A DNA stretch of 64,000 bases from Lewinellaceae bacterium (GTDB taxonomy: Bacteria > Bacteroidota > Bacteroidia > Chitinophagales > Saprospiraceae): assembly GCA_020636075.1 (NCBI GenBank), contig JACJYO010000002.1:806001-870000 (forward strand), written 5' to 3'. Position 1 is the stretch's first letter. Every line of letters begins with the position of its first letter. The notes under the pieces are model-generated. The model did no database searches and was not told the origin of the DNA. It saw nothing but the letters and a program-made list of their open reading frames with translations. This document shows positions 25,022 to 34,062 of this stretch, in pieces. Both the position numbers and the translations under genes were made by a program.

Positions 25022-26182
25022 CTATCCACCATACCGATACAAAGCATTAATGCCCGAAACCGGCAGCGGAAGCCCTTCACGCGCTTCCACATACACAGAA
25101 CCGCCATTTTGGAGCACAGCAACTGCGGCAAGATTTGCCAACAGTGTATTGGAAAGGTTTTGCGTTTCCTGCAGATGTACAGAGGCATCCCTGTTGTCAT
25201 AAATCCCCCAGGTTTCGAAATCTTTTGCCAGAAACAGCGTCTCGACCTGGCCGCCGATTGCAGCCGGAATGATCTGCTGGATGTCGGTAGATGTACGCGG
25301 TGTATCGTGAAATTGAAGAAACTGATCCTTCTTCAGCACTTTCTCCTGCTCAAACTCCGTAGCCAGCAGATCCAGAGCCTGTTTATGCAAAACATCAGGC
25401 TGTTCATAGGCTGGATTTCCGGATATGTGTTTTGGAAAGAGGTAAGGATAGGAGTTAGCTTTTTCATAGAGCGGGAATAGGTAATCCAGGCTGGCCACCA
25501 GCAGTGGTTCAGTTTCAGCACCGAGATAATCCGTAATCGTTTTGTCGATGGCTCTTAAAAATGCCAGAACTTCCACCTTTTTATCATCCTTTCCATCGCC
25601 GCGGCCATGAAACACAGTTTGCGGGGTGCCCCCGCGCTGTGCATGAAATCCGAGAAATTTTTGCCGGTAGTCAAACCCGACCACCTCCTCAATCCGTTGT
25701 GGCAAGGCGTTTTCAGGAAAAATTTCGCGGATTCCTGCCTTGGTACCCCGGTAAAAGTTAACTGCGTGAAAATTGAGCGTCAGCAGGTAAAATTCCGGGT
25801 TGTCCATGCAAACGGGCAGCAGCGGTTTCAGATAAAATTCATGCAGAATCTGGTATTCCGGTTCAAAAGTTATGGGTAGTGCGTAAAAGCGCAAAAAGTC
25901 AGTGGCTATAAACACAGCCAGTCCCTCAGACTGATTGCGCCAAAACCCGCTATCTCCCAGCAGTTGCTGTGCCGGACTTAAAAACGCCGCGGTTTCCAAT
26001 GCGGAATAGCCGCGTTTTTCAAGGTCTGCGCCGATTTGTTTCAACAGATTTTTGAATACCAATTGATCCTGATGATTGAGCACTTCCCGACCGTTCCGGT
26101 GTGTCGGCAAAAAAATGGAAACGCAACGGCTGTCCTCCACCTTTGCCAGTACTTCGAATTCTTTTCTCGTGAGCGTTGTCAT
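25022..26182 (-). CDS. baeRF family protein (bacterial/archaeal eRF1-like)
   Basis: This is a 386-aa soluble protein resembling the baeRF families, bacterial relatives of archaeal/eukaryotic release factor 1. Supporting features are the start TRKEFEVLAKVEDSRCVSIFLPTHRNG (residues 5-31) and FLRFYALPITFEPEYQI (about 92-108). The middle RNase-H-like region has GTPQTVFHGRGDGKDDKKVEVLAFLRAID, and the C-terminal L7Ae-like part has QALDLLATEFEQ, ending SVYVEAREGLPLPVSGINALYRYGG. These families are predicted to act on stalled ribosomes or tRNA, but are largely untested. It stands alone. Confidence 0.75.
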   Translation of the reverse strand: MTTLTRKEFEVLAKVEDSRCVSIFLPTHRNGREVLNHQDQLVFKNLLKQIGADLEKRGYSALETAAFLSPAQQLLGDSGFWRNQSEGLAVFIATDFLRFYALPITFEPEYQILHEFYLKPLLPVCMDNPEFYLLTLNFHAVNFYRGTKAGIREIFPENALPQRIEEVVGFDYRQKFLGFHAQRGGTPQTVFHGRGDGKDDKKVEVLAFLRAIDKTITDYLGAETEPLLVASLDYLFPLYEKANSYPYLFPKHISGNPAYEQPDVLHKQALDLLATEFEQEKVLKKDQFLQFHDTPRTSTDIQQIIPAAIGGQVETLFLAKDFETWGIYDNRDASVHLQETQNLSNTLLANLAAVAVLQNGGSVYVEAREGLPLPVSGINALYRYGG

Positions 26183-26245
26183 AATTTCCTGCTTGAACTG
26201 TTCGAAAAAAGCGGTTTAGCCCGGTATTTTGAACTTCATACCGGG

Positions 26246-26920
26246 TTAAAGTTTTGCATAATTGAACAGATAGCCTACCGACAGTCCAAGCGTATAGTTG
26301 TGTACTTTGGAAATACCCACGTCGTGCCTGAATTTGCTTGGCAGCATATCGGAAAAGCCGTTTTGGTATTGTAGCAGAATTCGAATGCCCGTTGGCGACT
26401 CATATCCGAATTCTAACAACATGCCATACTCAAATGGGGTAAAATCGTCTGTGTAGTCGTTGCCGAACTTCAACTTACGGCTCTTCTCCACCATATCCAT
26501 TTCATCGGTTGATGGGTTTAGCTGATACCGTTCCTTCCCAAAAAAACCGTAAGCTGCATAAGGCCCGGCAGCTCCGTAAACGCCTCTGCCATGCAGGATA
26601 ATTTTAGCTGGCATTTCGAGATAATAGGATTGATACTTGAAATTTTCGTTGTACAAGTCAAAGTTCATTGTTTGCTGCCCACCTTTCCCGGTCAACAAAA
26701 GGCCGGTTCCAAATGCCAGGCCTTCCATGGCGCCAAATTCAAGAATTACGCCACCGTGGAAGACCATTATGGGTTCAAATGGGTCATCGAGTGGGACCTT
26801 GTAAATCAAATTGGAGAGGCCGATACCACTCTGTACGCCGAAACGAACCTGGCCAAATGTCATAGACACGGCCAGTATAATCAGCGTGAAAAGGACCAAA
26901 ATCTTCTTTATGTGTAACAT
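26246..26920 (-). CDS. Outer membrane beta-barrel protein (PorT-like)
   Basis: This is a 224-aa protein with a signal peptide (MLHIKKILVLFTLIILAVS...TFGQ) and a series of alternating strands (VRFGVQSGIGLSNLIY; GLAFGTGLLLTGKGG; YLEMPAKIILHG). It ends NYTLGLSVGYLFNYAKL, typical of small 8-stranded barrels in this phylum. The ATG at 26920 is chosen because upstream codons would precede the signal peptide with polar sequence. Its function is not known. Confidence 0.8.
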   Translation of the reverse strand: MLHIKKILVLFTLIILAVSMTFGQVRFGVQSGIGLSNLIYKVPLDDPFEPIMVFHGGVILEFGAMEGLAFGTGLLLTGKGGQQTMNFDLYNENFKYQSYYLEMPAKIILHGRGVYGAAGPYAAYGFFGKERYQLNPSTDEMDMVEKSRKLKFGNDYTDDFTPFEYGMLLEFGYESPTGIRILLQYQNGFSDMLPSKFRHDVGISKVHNYTLGLSVGYLFNYAKL

Positions 26921-27256
26921 ATCGTTGATTTTTAATTGTGAATGATCTGAATTGCCCGAAAATCTTTGCCTTTTTTCCATAAAAATGAAATGATGGCCCT
27001 TGCTGACGCTGTTGATTTGCATCAATTAAACCGTGTGGCCGTGCATGAATAAATTTAACATTCGGGCACTGAATAAAATCCCAAATGCTTCGTTAATACT
27101 CCTGTTTAATCCTTCGGTCTACCTACAAGTTTTTTTTAATCCGTGTACGCAGTTCTCGCTGACGCTAGTCAGACGACATCTATCCCGCCTCCGGAAAGCC
27201 TGCCCAATTTTAATACTGCGTAACAAACCGATTTATCTCATAAACATTTTTCCTAC
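26921..27256. other. Intergenic region, no recognised feature
   Basis: This is the gap between divergent genes and presumably holds both promoters. I see no gene, RNA or strong repeat; a short GTCAGACGAC near 27168 recalls the hairpins near the RT gene. Confidence 0.5.
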
Positions 27257-28915
27257 ATGGCATCTTTAAATCCGCTTCAGGGCGCCCTGGGGCAACGGCG
27301 TGCTGCCCATTTGCTGCGCCGTCTGAGCTTCCGCTATACACGTGCCAGGGTCGATGCAATGGCTGCTCAAACGGCCGCTCAAGCGCTCAGCGAGCTGTTG
27401 CAACTGAATCCGCTTCAACTCGACCAGCCCGTGTATGCCGACAGTCCCGGCGCCACCCCCGAAACCTGGATCAACCCGCCCAAACCCCCAAACGCCCAAA
27501 TGCCGGGCGATGAGAATGAACTCCGGCGCTTTGTCATGGGCTGGTGGCTCAACGAAGCCCTGTACGATCCCGGGGCAGCCCACCGCCTCTCCCTGTTTTT
27601 TCACCAATTTTTAGCGGTTACGCCCGATTACGGAAGCAGCATGGAGTTTTACGACTACCTCATGCTGCTGCGCTGGGGTTGTTTGGGCAACTTCAAAAAG
27701 CTGGTCACCAAAATGGTGGTCGACAATTGCATGCTCGAGTACATCGACAACGACCAGAATTTTGTGAACAACCCCAATGAAAACTACGCCCGCGAGTTTT
27801 TTGAACTACACACCATTGGTCGCGGTCCCACTGCAGGGCCCGGCGACTATACCAACTACACCGAAGACGATATCGTCGAAGCAGCGCGCGTACTCACCGG
27901 CTTCAACCACGCCGACCGCGACGAGTACCAGGATGCCGAAACCGGCCTGCCTGCCGGGCATGGCTACCCGCAAAGCCACGATTTTGGCATAAAAACCTTC
28001 AGCGCCCGGTTTAACGGCGCGACCATTCAACCGCCATCCAACGACCTGGCAGGCATGAATGCCGAACTCGACGCGTTCGTAGACATGGTGTTTGCACAAG
28101 AAGAAACCGCCCGCAATTTTTGCCGAAGGCTCTACCGCTTTTTTATCCGCCGGTACATCGACAACGAAGTTGAAACCGATATTATCGGTCCGCTGGCACA
28201 GACGTTCATCACCAACAGCTTTGAGATCAAGCCCGTAGTGGAACAGTTGTTTCAAAGCGAGCACTTTTTCGACGCCGATGACACCCTGAGCACCGACGAG
28301 AACCTGGGCGCACTGATCAAATCACCGCTTGACCTGGCCTTGCCGACAATGGCATTTTTTGACGTGCCGATACCCGATCCGGTAGCGGACACCACAGCGC
28401 ATTACGTCACGCTTTATGATAAAGGAATCATGGGGCGGCTGATGGATTGGGCCGGCATGTTCATGTTTTACCCACCCGATGTGGCGGGCTATCCGGGGTA
28501 CTACCAGGACCCGGATTATAACCGTCAGTTTTTTAATTCTGCGACAATCATTGCACGCTACAAATGGCCTGAGATGCTGCTCACGGGTACCCATGCGTGG
28601 GGCCCGGGCAGCGCTCAGGACCTGGGTACGAAGTTTGACTTTGCAACCTGGCTGCGCGACAGTGGCGTCATTCCGGATCCCTCTGATTCCTACGTGCTGG
28701 TTCAGGAACTCCTGCGCTATCTGTTCCCGGAAGAACCCGACAACGACCGTTTCAACTATTTTCATACAACCATTTTCAACGACGGCCTACCTCCGGCCGA
28801 CTGGACGTATGAATGGCAAAATTTCTTGTCCACGGGCGACGATTCGGAAGTGCAATTACCGCTGGCGCGCTTGTTTAACGCCATGTTGTATGCGCCGGAG
28901 TATCAGGTTTTTTAG
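27257..28915 (+). CDS. DUF1800 family protein
   Basis: This is a 552-aa protein of the DUF1800 family, whose function is unknown. Recognisable parts are GQRRAAHLLRRLSFRYT (residues 12-28), LSLFFHQFLAVTPD (about 111-124), NPNENYAREFFELHTIG (about 173-189), DDIVEAARVLTGF (about 203-215) and ETARNFCRRLYRFFIRRY. The sequence lacks an obvious signal peptide. It precedes a DUF1501 gene, the usual pairing in Bacteroidota and Planctomycetes, which suggests a joint envelope or secretion-related role. Confidence 0.9.
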   Translation: MASLNPLQGALGQRRAAHLLRRLSFRYTRARVDAMAAQTAAQALSELLQLNPLQLDQPVYADSPGATPETWINPPKPPNAQMPGDENELRRFVMGWWLNEALYDPGAAHRLSLFFHQFLAVTPDYGSSMEFYDYLMLLRWGCLGNFKKLVTKMVVDNCMLEYIDNDQNFVNNPNENYAREFFELHTIGRGPTAGPGDYTNYTEDDIVEAARVLTGFNHADRDEYQDAETGLPAGHGYPQSHDFGIKTFSARFNGATIQPPSNDLAGMNAELDAFVDMVFAQEETARNFCRRLYRFFIRRYIDNEVETDIIGPLAQTFITNSFEIKPVVEQLFQSEHFFDADDTLSTDENLGALIKSPLDLALPTMAFFDVPIPDPVADTTAHYVTLYDKGIMGRLMDWAGMFMFYPPDVAGYPGYYQDPDYNRQFFNSATIIARYKWPEMLLTGTHAWGPGSAQDLGTKFDFATWLRDSGVIPDPSDSYVLVQELLRYLFPEEPDNDRFNYFHTTIFNDGLPPADWTYEWQNFLSTGDDSEVQLPLARLFNAMLYAPEYQVF

Positions 28916-28920
28916 GGTTT

Positions 28921-29036
28921 CAAACCCCACCCCCAGCCCCTCCCCCCTAGGGAGGGGGGCTTCCCCTCGAACAAAATTTTGATTGGAATGAGGGCAGACA
29001 CCCCTCCCTAGGGGGGAGGGGCTGGGGGTGGGGTTG
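28921..29036. repeat. GC-rich palindrome between DUF1800 and DUF1501 genes
   Basis: The left arm 28921-28957 (CCCCACCCCCAGCCCCTCCC) pairs with 29001-29036. It belongs to the same family as the nested repeats at 22397-22841. Confidence 0.85.
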
Positions 29037-29066
29037 AACCTCTCACTCAATTAATAATTATCAATA

Positions 29067-30713
29067 ATGAAAAGAAGAAACTTCCTAAAAATAGCCGGCG
29101 CTTCCTCCTTCGTGGTAAACGGCCACGCGATGCGCCCTTTTTCCAATAGTAAAATAGCCCGCGTGATGGCCGATTGCGAAGATGTGGAAGACCGCGTGCT
29201 GGTGTTGATTCAACTCAAAGGCGGCAATGACGGGGTCAACACCATTGTCCCGATCGCTCAATACGACGAATACGCCAACTTGCGGCCGGTCATTAAAATT
29301 CCGGACTCCGGACCCGAGCAGTTCATCAAGCTGGACAATACGGTGCCCGGTGTCGATCAGGTTGGATTGCACCCTGCCATGACGAGTTTTAAAGCCCTGT
29401 ACGACAAAGGCTGGGCAAACGTAGTGCAGGCTGTCGGGTACGAAAACCTGAACCAGTCGCATTTCAAAAGCACCGACCTGTGGCTTTCCGGTGGCGATGG
29501 CACGCCCGACAATTCGAACATCAAATCGGGCTGGATGGGCCGTGCACTCAATGCCATGTACCCCGATGTGATGGGCACCCCGATCCCGGATATGCTGTAC
29601 CCGCTGGGCATCCAGATCGGCGACCCCTACCCTTCCCTGGGCTTCCATACCGAAACCGAACACCAGAATTCGATCAACCTGTACGGACAAGACCCCGACG
29701 GGTTTTACTCCCTGGTGCAAACGATCGGTGGAGCGCCTTTGTTAAACATTCCCGACTCCGACTATGGCGACGAACTGGCCTACATTATGGGTGTGGAACA
29801 AAGCGTGGACCAGTATTCGCAATACATCACCCAGGCCTTTATGGCCGGCAGTAACGCACTGACCACCTACCCGCAAACGGGTTTGGCCGATCAGCTGAAA
29901 ACCATCGCCCGCCTGATGAAAGGTGGCTGCAAAACCAAGATGTACCTCTGCTCCATGGGCGGTTTTGATACGCACGGGTCGCAAATTCCACCGGAGGGCG
30001 ATATCACCAAAGGCCGCCACGCCGACCTGTTGCGGAGTCTGTCGGACTCGATCAAGGCGTTCTACGACGACCTCGATGGGCTCGACCTGGCCGACAAGGT
30101 TGTTGCCTGCACCTTTTCCGAATTTGGCCGTTGTGCCCGTGAAAACGGCTCGGCCGGCACCGACCACGGCACACTGGCGCCTATGCTCATTTTTGGAAAA
30201 GCGCTGGCTGGCGGTATCCACGGCACGAATGTCGATTTGACCAACCTGGCTAACGATAACCAGCTGCAAGGCCAGCAATTCGATTACCGGCAGGTATTCA
30301 CCACGCTGTTACAGGATTGGCTTGGCGCGAGCAACTATGTTTTGGAGCAAACCATGTTTGAAGGGTATGTCAAAATGCCCATTGTGAGCAGCACCTACAA
30401 AGTGCAGCCGGAATGCTACATCGCCACCAGCGTGTTTGATCCGCAACCGGAACAACGGGCGCTCAATGCCTTCCCCAACCCGGCGACCTACCGGGCACAG
30501 GTGGCTTTTCAGAGCGGCGGGTCTTTCGAAGGCCGGTTGTCGCTGCACAGTCTGGGTGGTGCCGTTGTTTCCATGCAACAGGTGCGTATCGAACCCGGTG
30601 CGAACATTTACCACTTCGATGTGTCCAATCTGCCTTCCGGGCCGTATTTCGTGCGACTGGAAAACAAACTGAACGGCAAAGCGGAAGTGGTGAAGCTCAA
30701 CGTACTACGCTAG
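29067..30713 (+). CDS. DUF1501 family secreted protein with T9SS type A sorting domain
   Basis: This is a 548-aa exported protein. The start MKRRNFLKIAGASSFVVNG resembles a Tat signal. The DUF1501 core is seen in LVLIQLKGGNDGVNTIVPI (residues about 46-64), GLHPAMTSFKALYDKGW, LCSMGGFDTHGSQIP (about 292-306) and CTFSEFGRCARENGSAGTDHG (about 349-369), which relate it to the sulfatase/alkaline phosphatase-like fold. The last 80 residues (NAFPNPATYRAQV..., ending GKAEVVKLNVLR) form a type A T9SS C-terminal domain. It is paired with the DUF1800 gene; substrate unknown. Confidence 0.92.
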   Translation: MKRRNFLKIAGASSFVVNGHAMRPFSNSKIARVMADCEDVEDRVLVLIQLKGGNDGVNTIVPIAQYDEYANLRPVIKIPDSGPEQFIKLDNTVPGVDQVGLHPAMTSFKALYDKGWANVVQAVGYENLNQSHFKSTDLWLSGGDGTPDNSNIKSGWMGRALNAMYPDVMGTPIPDMLYPLGIQIGDPYPSLGFHTETEHQNSINLYGQDPDGFYSLVQTIGGAPLLNIPDSDYGDELAYIMGVEQSVDQYSQYITQAFMAGSNALTTYPQTGLADQLKTIARLMKGGCKTKMYLCSMGGFDTHGSQIPPEGDITKGRHADLLRSLSDSIKAFYDDLDGLDLADKVVACTFSEFGRCARENGSAGTDHGTLAPMLIFGKALAGGIHGTNVDLTNLANDNQLQGQQFDYRQVFTTLLQDWLGASNYVLEQTMFEGYVKMPIVSSTYKVQPECYIATSVFDPQPEQRALNAFPNPATYRAQVAFQSGGSFEGRLSLHSLGGAVVSMQQVRIEPGANIYHFDVSNLPSGPYFVRLENKLNGKAEVVKLNVLR

Positions 30714-30716
30714 GAA

Positions 30717-30912
30717 ATTTACGATTTACGAGTGACGATTTACGATTAGTTCACCTGTTCGGGAGGGGAAGATTGTATTTGCTTGAAATTTCTTTAGCAG
30801 GCTTCCAATTCCTTAACTGGTAAGGTGAACCAATCGTAAATCGTAAATCGTAAATCGTAAATCGTAAATCGTAAATCGTAAATCGTAAATCGTAAATCGT
30901 AAATCGTAAATC
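30717..30912. repeat. Heptamer tandem repeat (ATCGTAA) with a dispersed 32-nt copy
   Basis: 30833-30912 holds about 11.4 perfect copies of ATCGTAA. 30717-30748 carries the complementary pattern TTTACGA in a 32-nt block identical to 23394-23425, so the region can fold on itself. It lies between the DUF1501 gene and the next CDS. Confidence 0.95.
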
Positions 30913-30969
30913 AAAATAATCCTGTCTACATCCCTTACACGATCCTCCTCCATTTCAAATACCGATTTC

Positions 30970-32781
30970 ATGAACCGCTTAATCAATCTTCTTGCCTTTT
31001 TAGGTTTATTACACACAACCAGTTTATACGCCCAGTTGCCGGCTGCCTGCAATGGCACCGGTTCGGCTATTATCTGTGAACAAGCCTGTATTTCCTGCAA
31101 TTTCGACGGGTATGTGGGCTCTACCCAGGGCTATCCGTCCGGCCCGGCCACGGCATTTTGCGGAACGGTGGAAAATGCCCAGTGGATGGGTTTTATCGCC
31201 GGAACCGCTAAAGCAACCTTCACCGTCACGCCTTCTGATTGCAATGATGGTAACGGGGTACAGATCGCCTTGTATGGCGATTGCACACTACCACCGATTG
31301 CCTGCGACAAGGGCAAGGAAGACGGCGGCCTGACGCCCGTTTCGATCACCGTAGACCTGACACCCGGACACAACTATTTTTTGCTGATCGACGGTTATGC
31401 CGGCGACCAGTGCGATTTCTCCGTGGATGTGTCGCCCAAGGAAGCCGTATACGAACCACCGCTTGGCATGGTGCAGGCCATTCAGGGAAAAACCGAGGGC
31501 TGCCCGGGTGCAACATTCACCTATGCTGTGCCGCCAGTGTTTGGCGCAGCAGCATACGTGTGGGATGGCCCGCCGGGAACATTGGTAGACAGTATGCCGG
31601 TACCCGCAACCATCCTTGGTTCCGGGGGCAACTCCGTGGAAGTGACACTGGGTGATCAAAGCGGCAATTTGTGCGTGCAGGCGGTGAACTCCTGCGAAGC
31701 CAACCCGCCTTGTGCCAGTTCGTTGTTTATCAATATTTTGGATGATTCTTATCGCCCGGAACTGATTGCCGATTCGGTGGGGCATTTAAGCTGTACGGAG
31801 TCGCCGGCTCGTTTGCTGGTCAAAATCAATCCCGCGGCAGATTACAATTTGCAATGGACTGCCGACAGCACGGGCCAAATTGCCGGAGGCGCCAATTCCC
31901 AGCAGGTGCAGGTGACGCAAACCGGAAATTACACCCTGTTGGTCACCAACAAAGTCAATGGCTGTTCGTCCAGCACGACGATCCGGGTCGGTGAACCGGA
32001 ACTGCCGTCGGCAGCCGAATTGGACATCCGGCACATTTCCTGTTTTGGAAAAAATGACGGCGTGCTAAACATCGGCTCAGTGACCGACGGTACCCCGCCG
32101 TATGTATTTTCGGTGGATGGCGAGCCGTTTATGGTGTCGCCGGAATTCAGGCGCCTGCCTCCCGGCGAACATACCTTGCTGATTCAGGCGATCGACGGGT
32201 GCGAGTACGACACCACCTTCACGGTTTTGGAACCCGACGACCTGGTGCTTACCCTGGACCCGGACACTACGATCCTGCTTGGCCAACGGATCGGCCTTTG
32301 GCGCGATGATGCGCTGAGCGATCCTAGCCGCCTGGATCAGCTGCTGGTGAGCACGCCCTTTACCGCCGACATGCTTTGCGATACCTGCATGTATGCTCCG
32401 ATCAACTCGTTCCGGTATGAGGTGACCGTGCTGGACTCGAACGGCTGCCGGGCTACCGATGACCGCGAGATTGTGGTGGATAAAAACCGGCGGGTATACA
32501 TCCCCAATGTATTTGCGCCGGATTCGCCCTTTGAAAATGCTGTGTTCAGGATATTCTGCGGGGAGGATGTAGCCATGGTGCGCACCTTCCGGATATACAG
32601 CCGCTGGGGACGCGCCATTGTGGAGTTGAATGACCTGAGTCCGAATGATCCCTTGCTGGGGTGGGATGGCAATATCAATGGCGACAAGGCTACGCCCGCC
32701 GTTTTCGTTTATTTTGCAGAAATAGAATTCAAAGACGGCGCTACGGAACAATACCGGGGTGATGTAACCCTGGTACGATAA
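30970..32781 (+). CDS. Cell-surface protein with T9SS type B (CHU_C) sorting domain
   Basis: This is a 603-aa secreted protein. A signal peptide ends LYAQ. The N-terminal domain is Cys-rich (CNGTGSAIICEQACISCNFDGY) and resembles a CUB-like/pre-peptidase module (residues about 22-160). PKD-like or SprB-like repeats follow (LDIRHISCFGKNDGVLNIGSVTDGTPPY, about 355-382). The last 90 residues (VYIPNVFAPDSPFENAVF; FRIYSRWGRAIVE; GDVTLVR) are the CHU_C domain used for type IX export and surface attachment. It is a probable adhesin or gliding-related surface protein; no enzyme motif is seen. Confidence 0.85.
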   Translation: MNRLINLLAFLGLLHTTSLYAQLPAACNGTGSAIICEQACISCNFDGYVGSTQGYPSGPATAFCGTVENAQWMGFIAGTAKATFTVTPSDCNDGNGVQIALYGDCTLPPIACDKGKEDGGLTPVSITVDLTPGHNYFLLIDGYAGDQCDFSVDVSPKEAVYEPPLGMVQAIQGKTEGCPGATFTYAVPPVFGAAAYVWDGPPGTLVDSMPVPATILGSGGNSVEVTLGDQSGNLCVQAVNSCEANPPCASSLFINILDDSYRPELIADSVGHLSCTESPARLLVKINPAADYNLQWTADSTGQIAGGANSQQVQVTQTGNYTLLVTNKVNGCSSSTTIRVGEPELPSAAELDIRHISCFGKNDGVLNIGSVTDGTPPYVFSVDGEPFMVSPEFRRLPPGEHTLLIQAIDGCEYDTTFTVLEPDDLVLTLDPDTTILLGQRIGLWRDDALSDPSRLDQLLVSTPFTADMLCDTCMYAPINSFRYEVTVLDSNGCRATDDREIVVDKNRRVYIPNVFAPDSPFENAVFRIFCGEDVAMVRTFRIYSRWGRAIVELNDLSPNDPLLGWDGNINGDKATPAVFVYFAEIEFKDGATEQYRGDVTLVR

Positions 32782-32849
32782 TGATGAATTATGAATGGTT
32801 CACCATCCCGGGATAGTGAACCATTCATCATTCATAATTCATCATTCGT
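32782..32849. terminator. Inverted repeat between convergent genes
   Basis: ATGAATGGTTCAC and GTGAACCATTCAT arms surround a CATCCCGGGATA centre, flanked by AATGATGAATTATGAAT-type repeats on both sides. It probably acts as a bidirectional terminator, though it has no long T run. Confidence 0.5.
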
Positions 32850-33257
32850 TTACGGGCTGATTTTCGCATAAACAATCCCGACAACGATGGCCTGGAACAG
32901 GCCGTAGGCAAGCCAGGTCAGCACGATGGGCAGCGAAACTGCCAGCGAGCTGAAGGTGATCCACATGGACGGGAGGGTTGCGATCAGACCATACACCAGC
33001 CCCATTTCCATGCCGCGCCACCAGAACGGGCCGTGGAACAGCGATTTAAAACGTTTCCAGAACCAGGCCAGGGCAAAGCTCAGGATAAACGGGTGCAGGA
33101 AATACAAGTAGGTTTTTTCGCCTTCCAGGTCGAAGATCGGGTTGTAATATTCCTCTGCCAGACCGGGCAGGAAGGCTACAACCAAATACAGGGCTACATA
33201 ACTAAAGAGGAGCAGGATGGCTCCTGCTACAATGCCTTTGATCAATAATTTTTTCAT
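32850..33257 (-). CDS. Hypothetical four-helix membrane protein
   Basis: This is a 135-aa protein with four predicted membrane segments: residues about 7-30 (GIVAGAILLLFSYVALYLVVAF), 53-67, 86-110 (GLVYGLIATLPSMWITFSSLA) and 113-132. No family is recognised. It is the last gene of the - strand group with the YceI and porin genes, 21 nt after the YceI stop, so it is probably co-transcribed. Confidence 0.7.
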   Translation of the reverse strand: MKKLLIKGIVAGAILLLFSYVALYLVVAFLPGLAEEYYNPIFDLEGEKTYLYFLHPFILSFALAWFWKRFKSLFHGPFWWRGMEMGLVYGLIATLPSMWITFSSLAVSLPIVLTWLAYGLFQAIVVGIVYAKISP

Positions 33258-33278
33258 AGTTAAGTACAGTTGGTGTTG

Positions 33279-33923
33279 TTATTGTTCTTCCGAAACATCT
33301 TCCAGACTGATATCCAGGTTGAAGTGAAATGTAATCAGGTCATTTACCTTGATCAGGCCAAACAGAGCACCGGGCGGATCGATACCGTAATCGGTCATTA
33401 ATAATGATTTTTCCCCACGCAGGCTAAACTGATTGTCCGCTGTTTTTTTCGCTTCCGCTTCGATAAATTGTTCTTTCGTCACACCGGTAATCGTCAGTTT
33501 TACCTTTGCCTTCACCGCAAACCACTGATTGGTGCCTGCTTTTTTAAGCTGTTCGGGATTGTACCAGGTTTCGAGGAGTTCGATTGAAATAAATGCAAAC
33601 TCATCGGCTTTGAGGGCTTTATACATGTCCCGGTCGATTTTGCCGTTTTGGCAGTTAAACTTCCGGGTTCGCATCCGCAACCGGACATTGCTGAAAAGCG
33701 CATGTTGCCCGCCGTTTTCCACTTTGAAGGTTTGTGCCGGAAACCGGTCTTCGCAGTTGCAGGTGAACGCATTCACATTCGACGTGCCCTTCAAAAAAAG
33801 TTTGCTGGATCGCTGGATTGTGTACCGTTTTTGCACAACCTGGTCTTCCTGGGGGAACAGTGTTGCCGGCGCCGTAACCAAAAGGATATTTAACACCAGC
33901 AATCGGATAACTAGGGCTGACAT
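33279..33923 (-). CDS. YceI family protein (first copy, divergent)
   Basis: This 214-aa secreted protein (signal peptide ending ATLFPQ) has a YceI/lipocalin-like pattern: SSKLFLKGTSNVNAFTC near the mature N-terminus, LTITGVTKEQFIEAEAKK in the middle, and LMTDYGIDPPGALFGLIKVNDLITFHFNLDI at the end. YceI proteins bind long isoprenoid-type lipids. Two internal Cys residues (TCNCEDRF) are unusual for the family. The ATG at 33923 is chosen over an upstream one so that the signal peptide is at the N-terminus. The second YceI gene lies on the other side of the porin gene. Confidence 0.85.
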   Translation of the reverse strand: MSALVIRLLVLNILLVTAPATLFPQEDQVVQKRYTIQRSSKLFLKGTSNVNAFTCNCEDRFPAQTFKVENGGQHALFSNVRLRMRTRKFNCQNGKIDRDMYKALKADEFAFISIELLETWYNPEQLKKAGTNQWFAVKAKVKLTITGVTKEQFIEAEAKKTADNQFSLRGEKSLLMTDYGIDPPGALFGLIKVNDLITFHFNLDISLEDVSEEQ

Positions 33924-33942
33924 AACGAAATGGTGTATTTTC

Positions 33943-33976
33943 GAAAAAGCCCTATGGCCATAGAAGACCATAGGGC
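33943..33976 (-). terminator. Hairpin terminator between porin and YceI genes
   Basis: A 9-bp stem GCCCTATGG / CCATAGGGC is followed on the - strand by TTTTT. It may attenuate transcription from the porin gene into the downstream YceI gene. Confidence 0.6.
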
Positions 33977-34062
33977 CGTTTTGTTAATTGGAACTTGCTT
34001 TGTTACGAGACGCAGTACTTGAAACGGCTTTTAAGATTTTCCGATCAATTACTTGCAAATGC

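Noticed and set aside
30813..31100. 95-codon frame with repeated IYDLRFT
   Set aside because: A by-product of translating the ATCGTAA heptamer, not a protein repeat.
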